Counted from the stretch's first letter, positions 1-11,332 are shown. The stretch is DNA of 64,000 nt from Molossus alvarezi (GCA_037176705.1 CM073886.1:11306501-11370500); one strand, 5' to 3'. The notes: generated from the letters alone by a model not told the origin. Translations and numbers: made by a program.

Positions 1-93
1 GGGGCATGCAGGAGGCAGCCGATCAATGTTCTCTCTCATTAATGTTTCTGTCTCTCTCCCTCTCCCTGCCTTTCTAAAATCAATAAAGAAAAA
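1..93 (+). mobile_element. Ves SINE, type A, 3' part
   Basis: The sequence holds the GCATGCAGGAGGCAGCC block, a TC-rich run and an AATCAATAAA-A tail, which together form the 3' half of the classic bat Ves SINE. The tRNA-like 5' half lies outside the window. Confidence 0.85.
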
Positions 94-1103
94 AATTGAA
101 AACAAACCAAAAAGACATTGTTTTGGCCTCACTGAGAGTTCCCATGCGGGGGCTAGTGTGGGGTTTCTCAATGCGTTCTGTGTTCTCTGATGCCCCTCAT
201 CGCTCATGTCCCCAGTCAGGACACAGACGTGTTCCTGGCTTGTTGGTCTGCATTGCAATGGTCCTGTTGTATCGGAAGAACTCCCCTCCCCAATGGCCAC
301 CATCATTGCTGCTGGTGACCGGAGCACGCAGCATAACCAGGGACCCTGGTGGCACTGGTGACTGAGCAGCTCAGAGAACTGATCAGGTTTAGGAAGCTGA
401 AGATGACATTTAGGGCAAAGTTTACAGAAGAAGCTGCTAACAGGAGCTCTGCCAGGAGCCGGGGCTTCCAGGGACAGTGGGAGACCCCATAAAGTCATGC
501 TGAGAAGGAAAACCAGGAGTTGCCCCAGAGCTCGCGCAGGCTCAGAAGGGCAGCCAGGGCGTGCAGCAGCTGCAGGCTGCGGAGCTGGGAGCCTCTCGTA
601 CTCCTTTGGAGAATTTGTTCTGAAGTGAGAAGCATGGTGTTCCAGCAAGAGATCTGACGCGCTCCCCACCTCTCATGTCAAAATACACGTGTGACCGCCG
701 CCAGCAGGGAGCCGCCGTGATGGCAAGCGGAGTGTAGGGCAGTGTGGGGAGGGAAGAGCGCTCCGTGACGCCACAGAGCTGCTGAGCCGGACTTGGAGCT
801 GCTTTGCAGGGAATCCTGTTTCCTGCAGCCGAAAGCCCGCCGAGGACAGGAGAATATCTCCCCATCCGCCAGCGGTTGCCCTGGGGAATGAAATCCAGGA
901 AATGGGCCTGGGGTGGGGCAGATCATGGAAATTCATCCTTATCTGTTATTTCTTTTTTTAATTAAAAACATCTGACACAAATATAAAGTGTTTACATTGA
1001 CTCTAGCTGTGGGTCTGCACAGGTTTTCATTTTTCTGTATTTCCTTTCGCTTTTTTTTCTTTTCTTTTTTTTTTAAATAGGAAAAGTGGATTCAGTGGAA
1101 GTG
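94..1103. other. No gene seen
   Basis: Unique-looking sequence with only short open frames in all six frames, none with recognisable similarity, splice context or conserved-looking codons. There is a T-rich run near 1049-1075. I see no element here. Confidence 0.5.
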
Positions 1104-1172
1104 TTTTTTTTTTATCCTCACATGAGGATATTTTCCCATTTTTTTGTTCAGATACAGTGGGAAGGAGAGAGG

Positions 1173-1222
<50 letters not shown>

Positions 1223-1380
1223 TTGACGTGAAAGGGACACATCAAGTGGCTGCCACCCGCACGACCAACCAGGGCCGGGGACAAACTGCAACCGAGGTAC
1301 GTGCCCTTAGTGGGAACCGAACCCAGGTCTCTCCGGACAGTAGGCTGATGCTCTAACTGCTGAGCCAAACCAGCCAGGGC
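1104..1380 (-). mobile_element. Ves SINE, type B
   Basis: Full-length insertion read on the minus strand: tRNA-like head at the right end (GAGCCAAACCAGCCAGGGC on plus), body with GGGCCGGGGACAAACTGCAACC, and a long (GA)n expansion at 1176-1218. It is flanked by a near-perfect duplication, GTGGAAGTGTTTTT on the left and GTGGAAGTATTTTT on the right, so it is an ordinary L1-mediated insertion. Confidence 0.93.
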
Positions 1381-2767
1381 CGTGGAAGTATTTTTAAATG
1401 GGATCTTGGGGGAAAAAAACAACCCAAATAACTTTTTCACTGTGTGATTCTGTTTTCTAAAGCCAGGTCCAAGAACCATCTACAATGACCTAATTTCTCG
1501 CTCTGAGAAGCACGGGAGTGGGAAGTTCGGTTGACCTCCTGGTCCCTTGCCATCCGTACCCATTGCTCATGGTGGCTCTGAATGCTGGTGCCCCGCAGAG
1601 CTGGATGTGGCTGTTTTTCTGGGAAGTTGTGGCGTGAGGATAGGATAGATCTCCACCCTCCTCACTATGTTTATTTCCAGGGAGCAGGGCACATACTCTG
1701 GGATCCTCAGAACAGAGGCAGGGCTCCCCAGTTCCTTCCTTGGGGATAGGTCACCAAAGCCACCCCCAGGACTATAGGCATCTGGAAGGAAACAAGTGCT
1801 GTCTGGTACACATCCCTGGGGGGCTGGCATTGAAGCTGTCCTAGTTTGGATTTCCCAGAAACAGACCCTGCACAAGCAGATTTGAGAGCAGATAGTTGAC
1901 TTGGCAGGCGCTCTGGGGCAGGGGAGTGGAGAAAGAGGCAGGAACACAGTGACAAGTGGCGTGTTATCAAGCAAGTTACCACGGCAAGCGACTGCAGCGA
2001 ACCCCACGGGGAGCTCTCAGAGACAGTGCAGAACATGCATCGATGTGCACAGAGCAGTATTACACCCCAGCTCCTGTCAGTGCTCGGTGGGAGCTGCCGG
2101 CGGAGGGCAGTGCCGTGGATACGAGCAGAGCAGGCTGGCGCAGAGAAGGCCCCCGGGAGAGGAGATGAAGGTGCTGCCAAGTTGGAGTAGGGAGGAGGCC
2201 CCGGGAGCTATGGACGGGGAACAGACAGTGGTCTGCCACAACTGACCAGCCCTTAGAACAGGGCTCTGGGCCTGGCTTGACGCCACCTTCTCCAAGTGGA
2301 GTAGAACTCTGCTATCCATCTTGCAACAGAACTCCAGTTCTCCTTTAGAGACCCACATTGCTTGACATACCCTCCCTTACTCATTAGGGGTTCTGGTGCA
2401 GGGGCTTACCTGTTCGGCTCTAGGGGTGGGCTCGTGACAGCCCCTGGCCACAGTAATTGTATCTGAGATGAATCTGTGTCCCAAGCCATGCCAATCGACA
2501 GAACTCTCTTCCCATCACACTCACAGAGGGTGGGACATAAGCCTGGAGTTGCTTCCACCAGGTAGACCCCCTGGAGGATGAAGCCAACACAGCAGACAGC
2601 AGAGCCAAGAGATGGAGAGGGTCAGAATCCTCCTGCCATCATTTGAGCCCCTGGATCTAGCCATGCCTGAAGCCTGTGGGCTCTCCAGGCATGTAATCCA
2701 ACAGTCCATTTTGTGCTTATGTCAGCTGGACTTCGGTCTCTGTCCATTACAACCCTACATTCTTTTT
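1381..2767. other. Old interspersed repeat remnants, no gene
   Basis: The stretch 1835-2730 has the composition and phrases of ancient mammalian interspersed repeats, for example TTTGAGCCCCTGGATCTAGC near 2642. A related phrase order (GGAGAG...CAG...TGAATCCAGCCATG) recurs near 52020-52080. I could not assign the family. No coding region is supported. Confidence 0.35.
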
Positions 2768-2975
2768 ACTTTTCCTAATAGTTTATTTTATTTTAGTTTT
2801 GAGAGAGAGGAAGGGAGAGGGGGAGAGAGAGAGATGCATTGATGTGAGAGCCTCCTAACTGCCCCCTTCCTGAGATCGAGCCCTCAACCCAGGCACGTGC
2901 CCTGACCAGGAATTCAACCAGCAACCTTTGGGTGCACGAGATGACACCCAACCACTGAGCAACACTGCACAACCC
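2768..2975 (-). mobile_element. Diverged Ves-type SINE
   Basis: Minus-strand SINE with a GAGAGAG-rich body, GTGCCCTGACCAGGAATTC and a decayed head (CCACTGAGCAACACTGCAC). More diverged than the type B copies around it, so probably older. Confidence 0.7.
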
Positions 2976-4790
2976 CATGCTCTGTACCCCACGTATAAAT
3001 GTGGATTTCTAAAGTGTTTAAAAATGCAGGGGTAAACTAAAGATTCTCCCCTTTGTCCCCCCACAATCACAATTTCCTCAGCATCCCAGTTTGTGCAAGG
3101 GGATTCTCAGACGAAGCTCAGTCTGCCCAGAGTCCTTGAATCCTTGGAGACCAGCTCCTGCCCACTAAGGGTGGTATATGAGGAGCTGGGGGGCTCCTAG
3201 CTGAGCATGCAGCATGGGTGTCTGGGCTGCCATATGGGGCCCCTTTCCCTCAAAGCTTCAGGAACCTCTGGAGTCCTGGCCAAGGCATGCATGCATTCAT
3301 TCATTCATTCATTCATTCATGCATTCACACTTGTTGATGGGCACCTACTATATGAGGACATTAGGTAAAAGGGTAGACCAGGTGGACAACCCTTGTCTTG
3401 AGGAGCTTCCAGTCTAATGGGGGGAGACACTACACTGATCACACCAATACGTGTAAAATTCTGAGCTGCAGAGGTAAAGGGTCATCCCAGTGTTCAGGGC
3501 CCCATGTGGCCTCTTCCCACTCACGTGTAGTTACTGACTGACCAGCTCTCCCCTGGAGCCTGCCCAGCAGCTCAGACACATTCTTCCTCCTTCAAGATCT
3601 TGTCCTCAACTCCAGCTCCCGGAAGCCTTGCTTTGTGTCCGACCCGCATCCTGCCTGCTGCCAGCACAGCCCACTTTCTTTGCTTTGGTCCCCGGCAGGT
3701 GAAGCACAGCCGAGCACCTCCCCCCGAATGCTCTTCATGTCATCTCCCTGCTCAAGATGAGTCTCTCGACATTTGTTGTGCATCTAGGGTGTGCCGAGCA
3801 TTCCCTAGGTCTCCCTCAGAGGGAGAAACCGAGTCACAGAGAGAGCACAGGGGTCCTGAACGAAAGGCCAGTCTCCTCCACCCCCGGAGAGGGAATGGGA
3901 AACCCTGGTATGCACCCTTCTTGCTATTTACCCCTCTACCTTCTCTTCGGCCAGGGGACCCTCCCAGTCAGCAGCCCAAGTGCAGCTCCCAGGGCCCAGT
4001 CCATTCCTGGCGCCCCAGAACCTGTCTGGGGATCCCCCTGACACCCAGGAACAGCACCCTCTGGGTTTCCCCTCCATCCTCACCCCCAGGGAGCCTTTCT
4101 TCATCCTCACCCACTTAAGAAACAAGCACAGGCCTCTGCCCGGCCAGGCTCTGAGCATTTCACACTGAGCACCTCATTGAAACCTGACAATAAGGCTGAG
4201 GTGTGGGTGCGATCATTACAGGGATCCACCTGAAACTGCACTGTTCCCATCTCAGAGCTGCGTTGCCTCATTGTTGACCCTCCCGCTGTCCGTTGGTCCT
4301 CATCCCAAAGATGATAAAACTGAGACCGAAAAAGGAAGAGTCTTGCCCAAGACCACCCAGCTAGGACTTGAACCCTGAGAGAGGAGTCCTCAGAGAGATG
4401 AAACAGGAGAATGACAGACAGGCAGAGAGAGAGGGGAAACAGACATCAACAGAGATGAGGCATTCACTGAAGTCACACACTGGCTGGGACTCGAACCCAG
4501 GCAGGCTCCAGAATCCAGGCCCCTAAACACCTGCTGCTCAGTCCATCCATTCCGGCCATCGGCATCTGCTTCCCTCTCATCCCATTTCCATCCCTCTCCC
4601 CATCCACCTCCCTGTCCTGATTCACACTCCTGCCTCTGGGCTGCCGGGAGGAGCACAGTCCTGGTGCCCTGGGACTAAGGGAGGGACAGAGGTGGAGGCC
4701 TCGTCCATTCCTGCTGGAGGCTTGGCTGAGCGGGGGCCTGGAGGAGGTGGGCAGGGGGGAGCAGGAGGGGCCGGGTGGAGCTGGGCCTGG
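2976..4790. other. Unique/old-repeat sequence with an (ATTC)n run
   Basis: Mostly non-repetitive DNA. A tetranucleotide run of ATTC lies at about 3294-3323. A MIR-like stretch with AAACTGAGACC and GACTTGAACCCTGA lies at 4310-4380. The 172-residue open frame at 3600-4118 has no recognisable domain and I do not regard it as coding. Confidence 0.45.
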
Positions 4791-4794
4791 AAGC

Positions 4795-4865
4795 CCTAAT
4801 TAAGTCAGTTAATTAGGTGGGGAGGAGAAGCTTGTGGGAGTTAATGAGCTTGGCTAATTAAGTGG
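4795..4865. promoter_or_regulatory. Cluster of TAATTA homeodomain-type sites
   Basis: Three TAATTA cores lie within about 65 bp (near 4798, 4810 and 4855), with further TTAAT/ATTAG half-sites between them, set in otherwise G-rich DNA. TAATTA is the core site of many homeodomain proteins (LHX, DLX, PAX6-HD classes). Calling this an enhancer is inference, since only the motif cluster is visible. Confidence 0.3.
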
Positions 4866-5030
4866 ATCTTGGAGAAGGGCTCAAATTCTAGGCTGGGGAG
4901 AGATGGAGGCTTAGGCAGGATGGAGGGAGGGGAATGAAATACCTGGTGTCTCTGGGCATCACCAAGGTCTGCAGACACCACTGGGATCGCAGGCCACTGA
5001 GGCCACAGCCAAGATGCAGTGACCATTAGA

Positions 5031-5320
5031 GTCTGCGGCCACCCCAGGGTCTGGTCCAAAGTCACCTAGGGTCTGCGGCCACCCCAGGGTCTGATCCAAA
5101 GTCACCTAGGGTCTGAGGTCACCCCAGGGTCTGGTCCAAGGTCACCTAGGGTCTGCGGCCACCCCAGGGTCTGGTCCAAAGTCACCTAGGGTCTGCGGCC
5201 ACCCCAGGGTCTGGTCCAAAGTCACCTAGGGTCTGCGGCCACCCCAGGGTCTGGTCCAAAGTCACCTAGGGTCTGCGGCCACCCCAGGGTCTGGTCCAAA
5301 GTCACCTAGGGTCTGCAGCC
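5031..5320. repeat. 40-bp minisatellite, about 7.3 units
   Basis: An exact 40-bp period: units start at 5031, 5071, 5111, 5151, 5191, 5231, 5271 and a decaying eighth at 5311. Each unit contains CACCCCAGGGTCTGGTCC and AAGTCACCTAGG. Units differ by a few substitutions only (for example 5111 has GAGGTC), so the array is young or homogenised. Not CRISPR: the units are contiguous, with no variable spacers. Confidence 0.95.
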
Positions 5321-5947
5321 CTCATCAGGGCCACACATGCTATTGACACCTGCACCTAAAGTCACCATCCCTCAAGGCTTAAAACTGGATCCTCTTTGAA
5401 CATTTCAGGGGGCAGACGTTGAGCCCTGATCCAGCGACCCTTCAGAGGAGCCATGACAGTCTCTGACGGGTCGGGAACCATGACAACCACCTACCCTTCT
5501 CCCCATGATTTAGTTGGCGAAGCCCGTGTGTACCCGCCATCACTGCCAGAAGGGAGGCTGTAGGGCTCTGGTCCCGGCTCACAGAGGAGACAGCTGAGGC
5601 CAGGGAGGAAGGGGCTTGCCCTGGCTCGTCCTCAGTCACGTGCAGACCCTGGAAGCGGGCCGGCGGACAGCAGGGGAATGTTCTGGTGTGAGCCTGGGCC
5701 GGTCCCTGGAAGACAGCAGCCGTCTCAGGAGCCCGAGGCTTTCTCTTGCTGGGGCCTGTTTCTCTCTCCTTGTGGGTCCCGAGTAGGCACCGCGCCCAGG
5801 GATGAAGCACTTAGCATGTGTGAGGTGTGAGTGTCTGGCACCAGGACCAGCTATAGAACGGGGTGGCGGGTGCTCTCGTTCAGAAAGCAGAAGAAAAGCG
5901 TTTCCTTTTTACCCAGGTCTCTCTCAGGCTCTCGTGGAGTTTCTTTA
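5321..5947. other. No gene seen
   Basis: Unique-looking sequence. The 122-residue minus-strand open frame at 5442-5810 has no domain I recognise and no splice or codon context that favours it. Confidence 0.4.
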
Positions 5948-6163
5948 GACTTTTTTCTTATTGATTTTAGAGAGAGGAAAAGAGGAAGAAAGAGAGAGAG
6001 AGAAACAGCAATGTGAGAAAGACACATTGATTGGCTGCTTCCTACAAATGCCCGGACTGGGGATCAAACCCACAACCTGGGTATGTGCTCTAACCGGGAA
6101 TGGAACCCGCCACTTCTTGGTGTACAGGTCGATGCTCCAACCAACAAGCCACCTGGCCAGGGT
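5948..6163 (-). mobile_element. Ves SINE, type A-like
   Basis: Minus-strand copy with the short TTATTGATTTTAGAGAGAG tail region and the head GCCACCTGGCCAGGGT at the right. The GGGATCAAACCCACAACCTGGG core is typical of the A lineage. A short GTTTCTT repeat is present at both flanks. Confidence 0.85.
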
Positions 6164-6334
6164 TGTCATGGTGTTTCTTATTTGATCCTTAGTGTCCTTC
6201 TCCCTTGGGCACAGGGATAAATGTGGGGTGAGTGCAGACCCTCACAGGGCCCTGGGCCACCCTACTGCACATCCAACACTGAACCCTCACGCCCAGGCCC
6301 TACCAGACGGGGACAGCAGGACAGCAGCGGTGTA

Positions 6335-6359
6335 GGGCGGGGCGGGGCGGGGCGGGGCG
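6335..6359. repeat. (GGGCG)n simple repeat
   Basis: Five consecutive GGGCG/GGGGC units. At least four G-runs of three or more lie within 25 bp, so the plus strand fits the usual G-quadruplex pattern. It also contains overlapping Sp1-like GC boxes, but there is no surrounding CpG island. Confidence 0.85.
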
Positions 6360-6604
6360 AGGAGCGGGTGCCGAGGACCCGCCAGGACCTGGGAGGGCAG
6401 ACTGCTCCAGTGCGTGCTCACCGGCCCATCGACTCCACTTACAGACTCAAAGGTGGAATGGTCAGGAGGTCAGGAGCTGCAAGAGCCAACCACGGAGCTC
6501 AAATCCCAAGTCCGAGGCCCTGTGCGACTGCACTGGTCATACCCTGTATGACACACAATCTGACTTGGGCCTCACTGCCTACTTGGTCCTGTTACTGCCC
6601 TCAT

Positions 6605-7275
6605 TTTAGTGTTCGTTTATTCATTCATTCATCCATTCATCCATTCACCAAATATTCATCGAGTGTCTCCTATGTGCTAGGCACTGTTTGCAGTAAACAA
6701 GACAGAAGAATCCCTACCCTCATTTGTTCTAGTAAGGGGAGAAAACAACGAACAGGGAACATACTTAAATGATTATGCTTCAAGGGATTTGTGTGAGGGA
6801 AGAAATAAAGCAAGGAGGGGACAGAGCATACAGGGAGGTCCTCGCAGAGGTTCCTTTGAGCAGAAGGTAAGAGAGAGGGAGCCATGCAGATGTGGGGGCG
6901 GGGCCAGGTACAGTAAACCAGCCAGAAGGAACAGCCAGTGCAAAGGCCCAGAGGCCGGAGTGTGCGTGGGATGCTTAGGAACAATGAGGAGGCTGATGGA
7001 GCGTGGGAGGAGACTAGAGTAATGGAGGTAGTTTATTCAGGGCTACCACAAGCCTTAGGCTTTGACTGAGTGAGGCAGAAGTCATTGGAGGGTTTGAGCA
7101 GAGGAGGAATGAGGAGCGTCTTAGGTTCTAATAGGCTTCCTCTGGCTGCTGTGGGAAGACAGCCTGTGGAGAGCATGAGTGGCAGTGAGGAGGCTCCTGC
7201 ACCCAGCCAGGTGAGAGAGGATAGCAACTAGCAGTTAGAGTAGGGAGCCGAGGAGTGGCAGGATCTGCTGACAGA
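6605..7275 (-). mobile_element. L2 LINE fragment (antisense)
   Basis: Begins with the L2 3' end in reverse (TTCATTCATTCATCC, then a TGTGCTAGGCACTGT phrase). It continues through CAGTGCAAAGGCCCAGAGGC and GTCATTGGAGGGTTTGAGCAGAGGAG phrases that match the 3' part of L2 read backwards. Heavily decayed and non-coding. Ends near a (GT)n run at 7291-7329. Confidence 0.8.
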
Positions 7276-7290
7276 TTGGACATTGGGAGG

Positions 7291-7329
7291 GGTGTGTGTG
7301 TGTGTGCGTGTGTGTGTGTGTGTGTGTGT
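7291..7329. repeat. (GT)n microsatellite
   Basis: Nearly pure GT dinucleotide run with one GC interruption. Confidence 0.9.
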
Positions 7330-7843
7330 AGTTTGCCCTGGGCACCTGGACCATAAAGTTTTACGAACAGCTGAGTACCCAAAGCAGCTCTCTGGTCCCC
7401 AGGATTCCTTGCCCCTGAGGGTTTGCTCTCATTTCTGAGGTACACCCACCCCTCCATCTCTGCATCTCTCCCTGCCTTGGGCCAGCGGCTGCAATGTGGA
7501 AATGTTTACGTGAACCCTCTTGGGCATAATTCTTAGCTCTCTCTGCTCAGGGTTGCAGATGAGCTCCTCACAGGGCCAGGGAGGTACTGCGAAGAGGACA
7601 CGCGGCTCGGGCAGGAACAGCGGTGAACTGGAAAACCCTGGCCCATCTGACTGGTGGCTTTCCCTCTCCCGCGGCCCACTGTTATGTGGGACTCAGGTGC
7701 TCAGAGCTTCCGATTTTTCAAGAGAAGTTTGAAATCGGGATTTTAGGATGTAAAACTCTGATTTTTAAAACACTGGCAAATCATTTAAAAAATTTCAGAG
7801 CTTGCTATACCTTCTGTGAGGTCGAGGATAAAACAGAGGGCCT

Positions 7844-8107
7844 GCCCTGGCCGGTTTGGCTCAGCGGTTAGAGCGTCCGCCTGCGGTCCGGAGAGACCCG
7901 GGTTCGGTTCCCACTAAGGGCGCGTACCTCGGTTGCAGTTTGTCCCCGGCCCTGGTTGGTCGTGCGGGTGGCAGCCACTCGATGTGTCCCTTTCACATCG
8001 ATGTTTCCCTCTCTCTCTCTTCCTCTCTCTCCCTCCCACTCTGTCTGTACAAAAAATGGAAAAATGTCCTCGGATGAGGATTAAAAAACAAAAACAAAAC
8101 AAAACAC
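7844..8107 (+). mobile_element. Ves SINE, type B
   Basis: Complete copy: head GCCCTGGCCGGTTTGGCTCA, middle TTGCAGTTTGTCCCCGGCC, then TC-rich run, AAAATGTCCTCGGATGAGG and an A-rich tail. Flanked by AAACAGAGGGCCTG at 8108-8121 and the same motif before 7844, a clear target-site duplication. Confidence 0.95.
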
Positions 8108-8659
8108 AAAACAGAGGGCCTGCTCAAGTGAGGAGGAGGAGCCATCTGCAAATCTGGGGATGAAGATGTCACTGGGGTGGGGGGTGACAGGTCAGCTATT
8201 GCTGGTCTGCAGGAGGGGCCGGAGGGGCAGTCAGGAGAATGGCTGGAGAGAAGCACCCCTTCTGAGCCCCGTGAGCAGCAGGCAGAGACATTGCTCCATG
8301 GGTCACATGGTTGCCAGGTGAGGGCAGGTGCTAGTCCTGGGGCCAGAAGGGGGAGACCATGGCCAGGAATGAGCCCAGGTGAGGTTCGCTACAAGACAAG
8401 AGAACAGTAAGACTGAACAGGAAACTGAAGCCTGGAGACCACCCCCACCCCAGCCTCTGCTTTCCTCCAACCAAGAAAGTTGACCTCCATTTCTCGCCCC
8501 GGATCTGGCCTGGATCTGAGCAGGAATGGCCGAGGGGCTGCAGGAGGGGCGGAGAGAGAGGCAGTGTAGCAAAGCCTCCTCCGCCACTGCTTCGCTCAGC
8601 CGTTCCCCAGTGTGGCCTGGGCTTCACAGGCCGGCTCATTCGTCCTCCCACCAACCAGA

Positions 8660-8800
8660 GAGGTCGGAACGACCCCTGGGCCTATTTGACCACTGATGAA
8701 ACTGGGTCACAGAGTGCTGGGTAACCTGCCAACGGTCACGGGGACTTAGAAATAGTGAGACCTGGAGTTAGACCCAGGGTGCATGGCTGCAACTCGGAAC
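8660..8800 (-). mobile_element. MIR SINE remnant
   Basis: Contains CACTGATGAAACTGGGTCACAGAG, AACGGTCAC and GAGTTAGACCCAGG, in the order expected of a reverse-strand MIR core. Old and decayed. Confidence 0.6.
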
Positions 8801-8832
8801 TTTGAACATAGAAGCTGTCAGAAAAAGAGACC

Positions 8833-9058
8833 TGCACCTGGATGACGTGGCTCAGTGGTTAGAGTGTCAGCCTATGGACCAAAGGGTCACGGGTTCGATT
8901 CCCCATCAAAAGCACGTAACTGGGTTGCAGGTTTGATCTCTGGCCCCCTGGCCACCATTCGATGTGTATGTGTGTGTTTGTGTCTGTCTCCCTTCTTTGC
9001 ACTCTCTCTAAAAATCGATGTAAAAATTATCCTCGGTGAATATTAAAAAAAAAAAAAA
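8833..9058 (+). mobile_element. Ves-type SINE
   Basis: Diverged head (GATGACGTGGCTCAGTGG), a B-box-like GGTTCGATTCC, a long TGTGTG segment where other copies have TC repeats, and a terminal TTATCCTCGGTGAATATTAAA with a poly-A tail. Confidence 0.85.
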
Positions 9059-9419
9059 GAAGATAGGTCTGAACCGCACCACTGGCTGCTGGGGCCAGTC
9101 CCACATGTGTGTGCGCAGCACTCCCTCTAGTGGCCGGTCCGCCTCAGTGCAGGACAGACGCTGGGCCCGCTTGGCGTTGGGATTTGTCTTCTGCCTCTGT
9201 CTTTCTACCTCTCTCTCTCTCACCTTGTTTACTCCCTGATTCAACAGGGGAAGACCACAACATCCCATCTGCTCACCTCCAACCCCTGACATGCCGCCCT
9301 TACCCAGCTGCTCCACTCAAGACCACTTTACCTGGTCAGCTCTCCACCCCCAGCCTCCAGCCCCAGGGTACCTTCTTGTTGCTCCATTTGTCTCTTTCTG
9401 TCCGAGCCTCGTTCTCTGT

Positions 9420-9775
9420 CTTCCACTGTGGTTCTCAAACTCTGGTGCACATTATAGTGTAGCTTTATTTATTTATTTTTATTAAAAAATTTTTTTTTGC
9501 ATTTATCTTCAGATAGAGCAGGAGGGAGAGAGGGAGAAACATCAACGTGAGAGAGACACACATGGACTGATTGCCACCCACACTACCCCAACCAGGGTCT
9601 GGGGCAAACTGCAACTGAGGTACGTGTCCTTAGCGGGAGCCGAACCATGGACTCTCTGGTCCGCAGGCCGACTCTCTAACAGCTGAGCCAAACCAGCCAG
9701 GGCTATCGTGTAGCTTAAAAAAATTCTGGTGCCAGGCCACACCCAGAGCAAATGAATTGGTCTCCTCTCACTGTC
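9420..9775. mobile_element. MER5-like hAT-Charlie remnant, split by a SINE
   Basis: The end CACTGTGGTTCTCAAACTCTGG and the interior TTCTGGTGCCAGGCCACACC resemble MER5/Charlie non-autonomous DNA transposons. A SINE at 9466-9704 sits inside it, between duplications ATAGTGTAGCTTT and ATCGTGTAGCTTA. Confidence 0.5.
9466..9704 (-). mobile_element. Ves SINE, type B-like
   Basis: Minus-strand copy with ATCTTCAGATAGAGCAGGAGG, GGGCAAACTGCAACTGAGG and head GAGCCAAACCAGCCAGGGC. Duplications of about 12 bp flank it inside the MER5-like element. Confidence 0.9.
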
Positions 9776-10313
9776 TTTAGATATTCAGGCTACAAACTTG
9801 GGGACAGAGTGGGTCTCAGGCAGCCTACAGCAGGCCTCTCAGTTCCCTGGCCTCTGCTGCTCCCGGGCTCACCCCACACCTCGTGATCACCTCACCCCTC
9901 ACCCTCTGAGATCTCAGTTTTTGTCACCCTCCTTCTATATCCCCCTTTCATCCTCCTCGTCACTTGCTCTGACACCCACATGCAACAGTTCTTTGACCTC
10001 ATAGAGACCACCAGTCCACTGCCCCTGTCCTGTCTTACTGCTCATCAGCCACTTCTACCTCAGGCGGCTTGGGCTCTGCCTACCATCACCTGGAAACCCC
10101 CTCCCATGCCCACCTCTTCTGCTGGAGTGCCTGCCTGGCAAACCGCCAACCATCCTGCCCGCTACTCACTCTGAGCAAACAACACTGCTTGGAGCGTCCC
10201 ACGCCAGGCTGGTGGGCCCTCTGATTCATGCTCTCGAGGGGCGCTCACTGCTGCCCCGCAACCCCACAATGGCAGCCAGTTGCTTTCCCCACTCTCTTTG
10301 AGCGGTGTTTAAA
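9776..10313. other. No gene seen
   Basis: CT-rich sequence of L2-like composition, but I could not match it firmly. No credible coding region or RNA gene. Confidence 0.35.
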
Positions 10314-10475
10314 AAAATTTTTTTTTCTTTATTGAGTTTAGAGAGAGATAGAAACATCGACTAGAGAGAACATTGATTGGTCGCCTCCTGCACTCCCCCC
10401 ACTGGGGATTTGGCCCACAACCTGGGCATGTGCCCTGACCGGGATTCGAACCGGCGACCTCTTGGTGCATGGGTC
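10314..10475 (-). mobile_element. Ves SINE, type A, 5'-truncated
   Basis: Tail and body present (TTTATTGAGTTTAGAGAGAG, CCCACTGGGGATTTGGCCC), but the tRNA-like head is missing. Flanking TTTGAGCGGTGTT/TTTGAGAGGTACT repeats suggest a genuine truncated insertion. Confidence 0.85.
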
Positions 10476-11131
10476 GTTTGAGAGGTACTTCTTAAACTAA
10501 TTTGCCTGTGAATCTCCTAGGGATCCTGGGGAGGCTCGAGATTCTGCCCACCTAACCAGTCCCCAGGTGGTGCCCGTGCTGCTGGTCCGTGCACCCCACT
10601 CTGAATGGCAAGGTGTTGGATCACCCTTTTCCCACGTTCTCCTCTCTCCTCAAAACGTGGCTCCCTCTTCACTGAGAAAACATGGATCGCACGCAGTCCC
10701 ATCGCCTCTGCCATCAAAGCACAGACCCACCTAGCTCCTCACTTCCCTGTGCTTCAGTGCAAATCCCTCCTCCTGAGGCCAGCCCCTCCCCTGCACTGGA
10801 GTCTGAGTTTCCTCAGGACCCCCTCCCTCCTCCCTGCACCACCCTGTCCTTTCCCAGGACCCTTCCCACAGCCCCGTAGGCACGCGGCAGGCTGGGCACC
10901 GCTGTGTCAGACCCCAGCACAGCCAAGCTCCCTGACGGACTTGCGTCTGCCTCTGCTCTGCCCCCTCCCGCCTCTCTTGTGTTATTGTTATCTCCACTTT
11001 CCTTCTGTAAGTGTAGTTTTAGTGTTTATTCAGGTTAAAAGTGCCCATAGCTTAGAATCAAGAAGCACAGGCAGACCCCACTCTCATTTCCCGCTTCTAA
11101 AAGAGTCATTTTAACTTTTGCAGTAGTTTTT
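10476..11131. other. No gene seen
   Basis: CT-rich, old-repeat-like sequence. The 169-residue plus-strand open frame at 10605-11114 has low complexity and no recognisable domain; not supported as coding. Confidence 0.4.
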
Positions 11132-11146
11132 ACCTCTGTGTTTCTT

Positions 11147-11332
11147 TTTTTTTTTTTTTTTAATCCTCACTTGAGGATAGTTTTCCAATAATTTTTAGAT
11201 AGAGTGGGAGGGGGAAGGGAGAGAGAGAGACATCAATTGGTTGCCTCCTGCATGTGCCCAGACCAGGGCTGGGGATCAAACCTGCAATCCTTGGGTCCGA
11301 GGCTCTAATCGCTGAGCGCAGTCGGCCGGGCT
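11147..11332 (-). mobile_element. Ves-type SINE
   Basis: Poly-T, AATCCTCACTTGAGGATAG tail motif, body and a short head (GCAGTCGGCCGGGCT). Duplication ACCTCTGTGTTTCTT (11132-11146) and GCCTCTGTGTTTCTT (from 11333) confirms insertion. Confidence 0.92.

Noticed and set aside
1027..1479. 150-residue minus-strand frame with Ser/Leu repeats
   Set aside because: It is the translation of a Ves SINE with its (GA)n tract. The many similar frames ending in SLSLSLSL, or starting [22 protein letters not shown], have the same origin.
3600..4118. 172-residue plus-strand frame
   Set aside because: Pro/Ser-rich, no domain, and overlapped by equally long frames in other phases; typical of GC-rich non-coding DNA.
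5031..5320. CRISPR-like repeat array
   Set aside because: Contiguous 40-bp units with no variable spacers, in a mammalian genome: a minisatellite.
7844..7920. tRNA gene candidates in SINE heads (A- and B-box-like motifs)
   Set aside because: These are tRNA-derived SINE heads; no intact cloverleaf with paired acceptor stem is visible, and each is followed by the SINE body.
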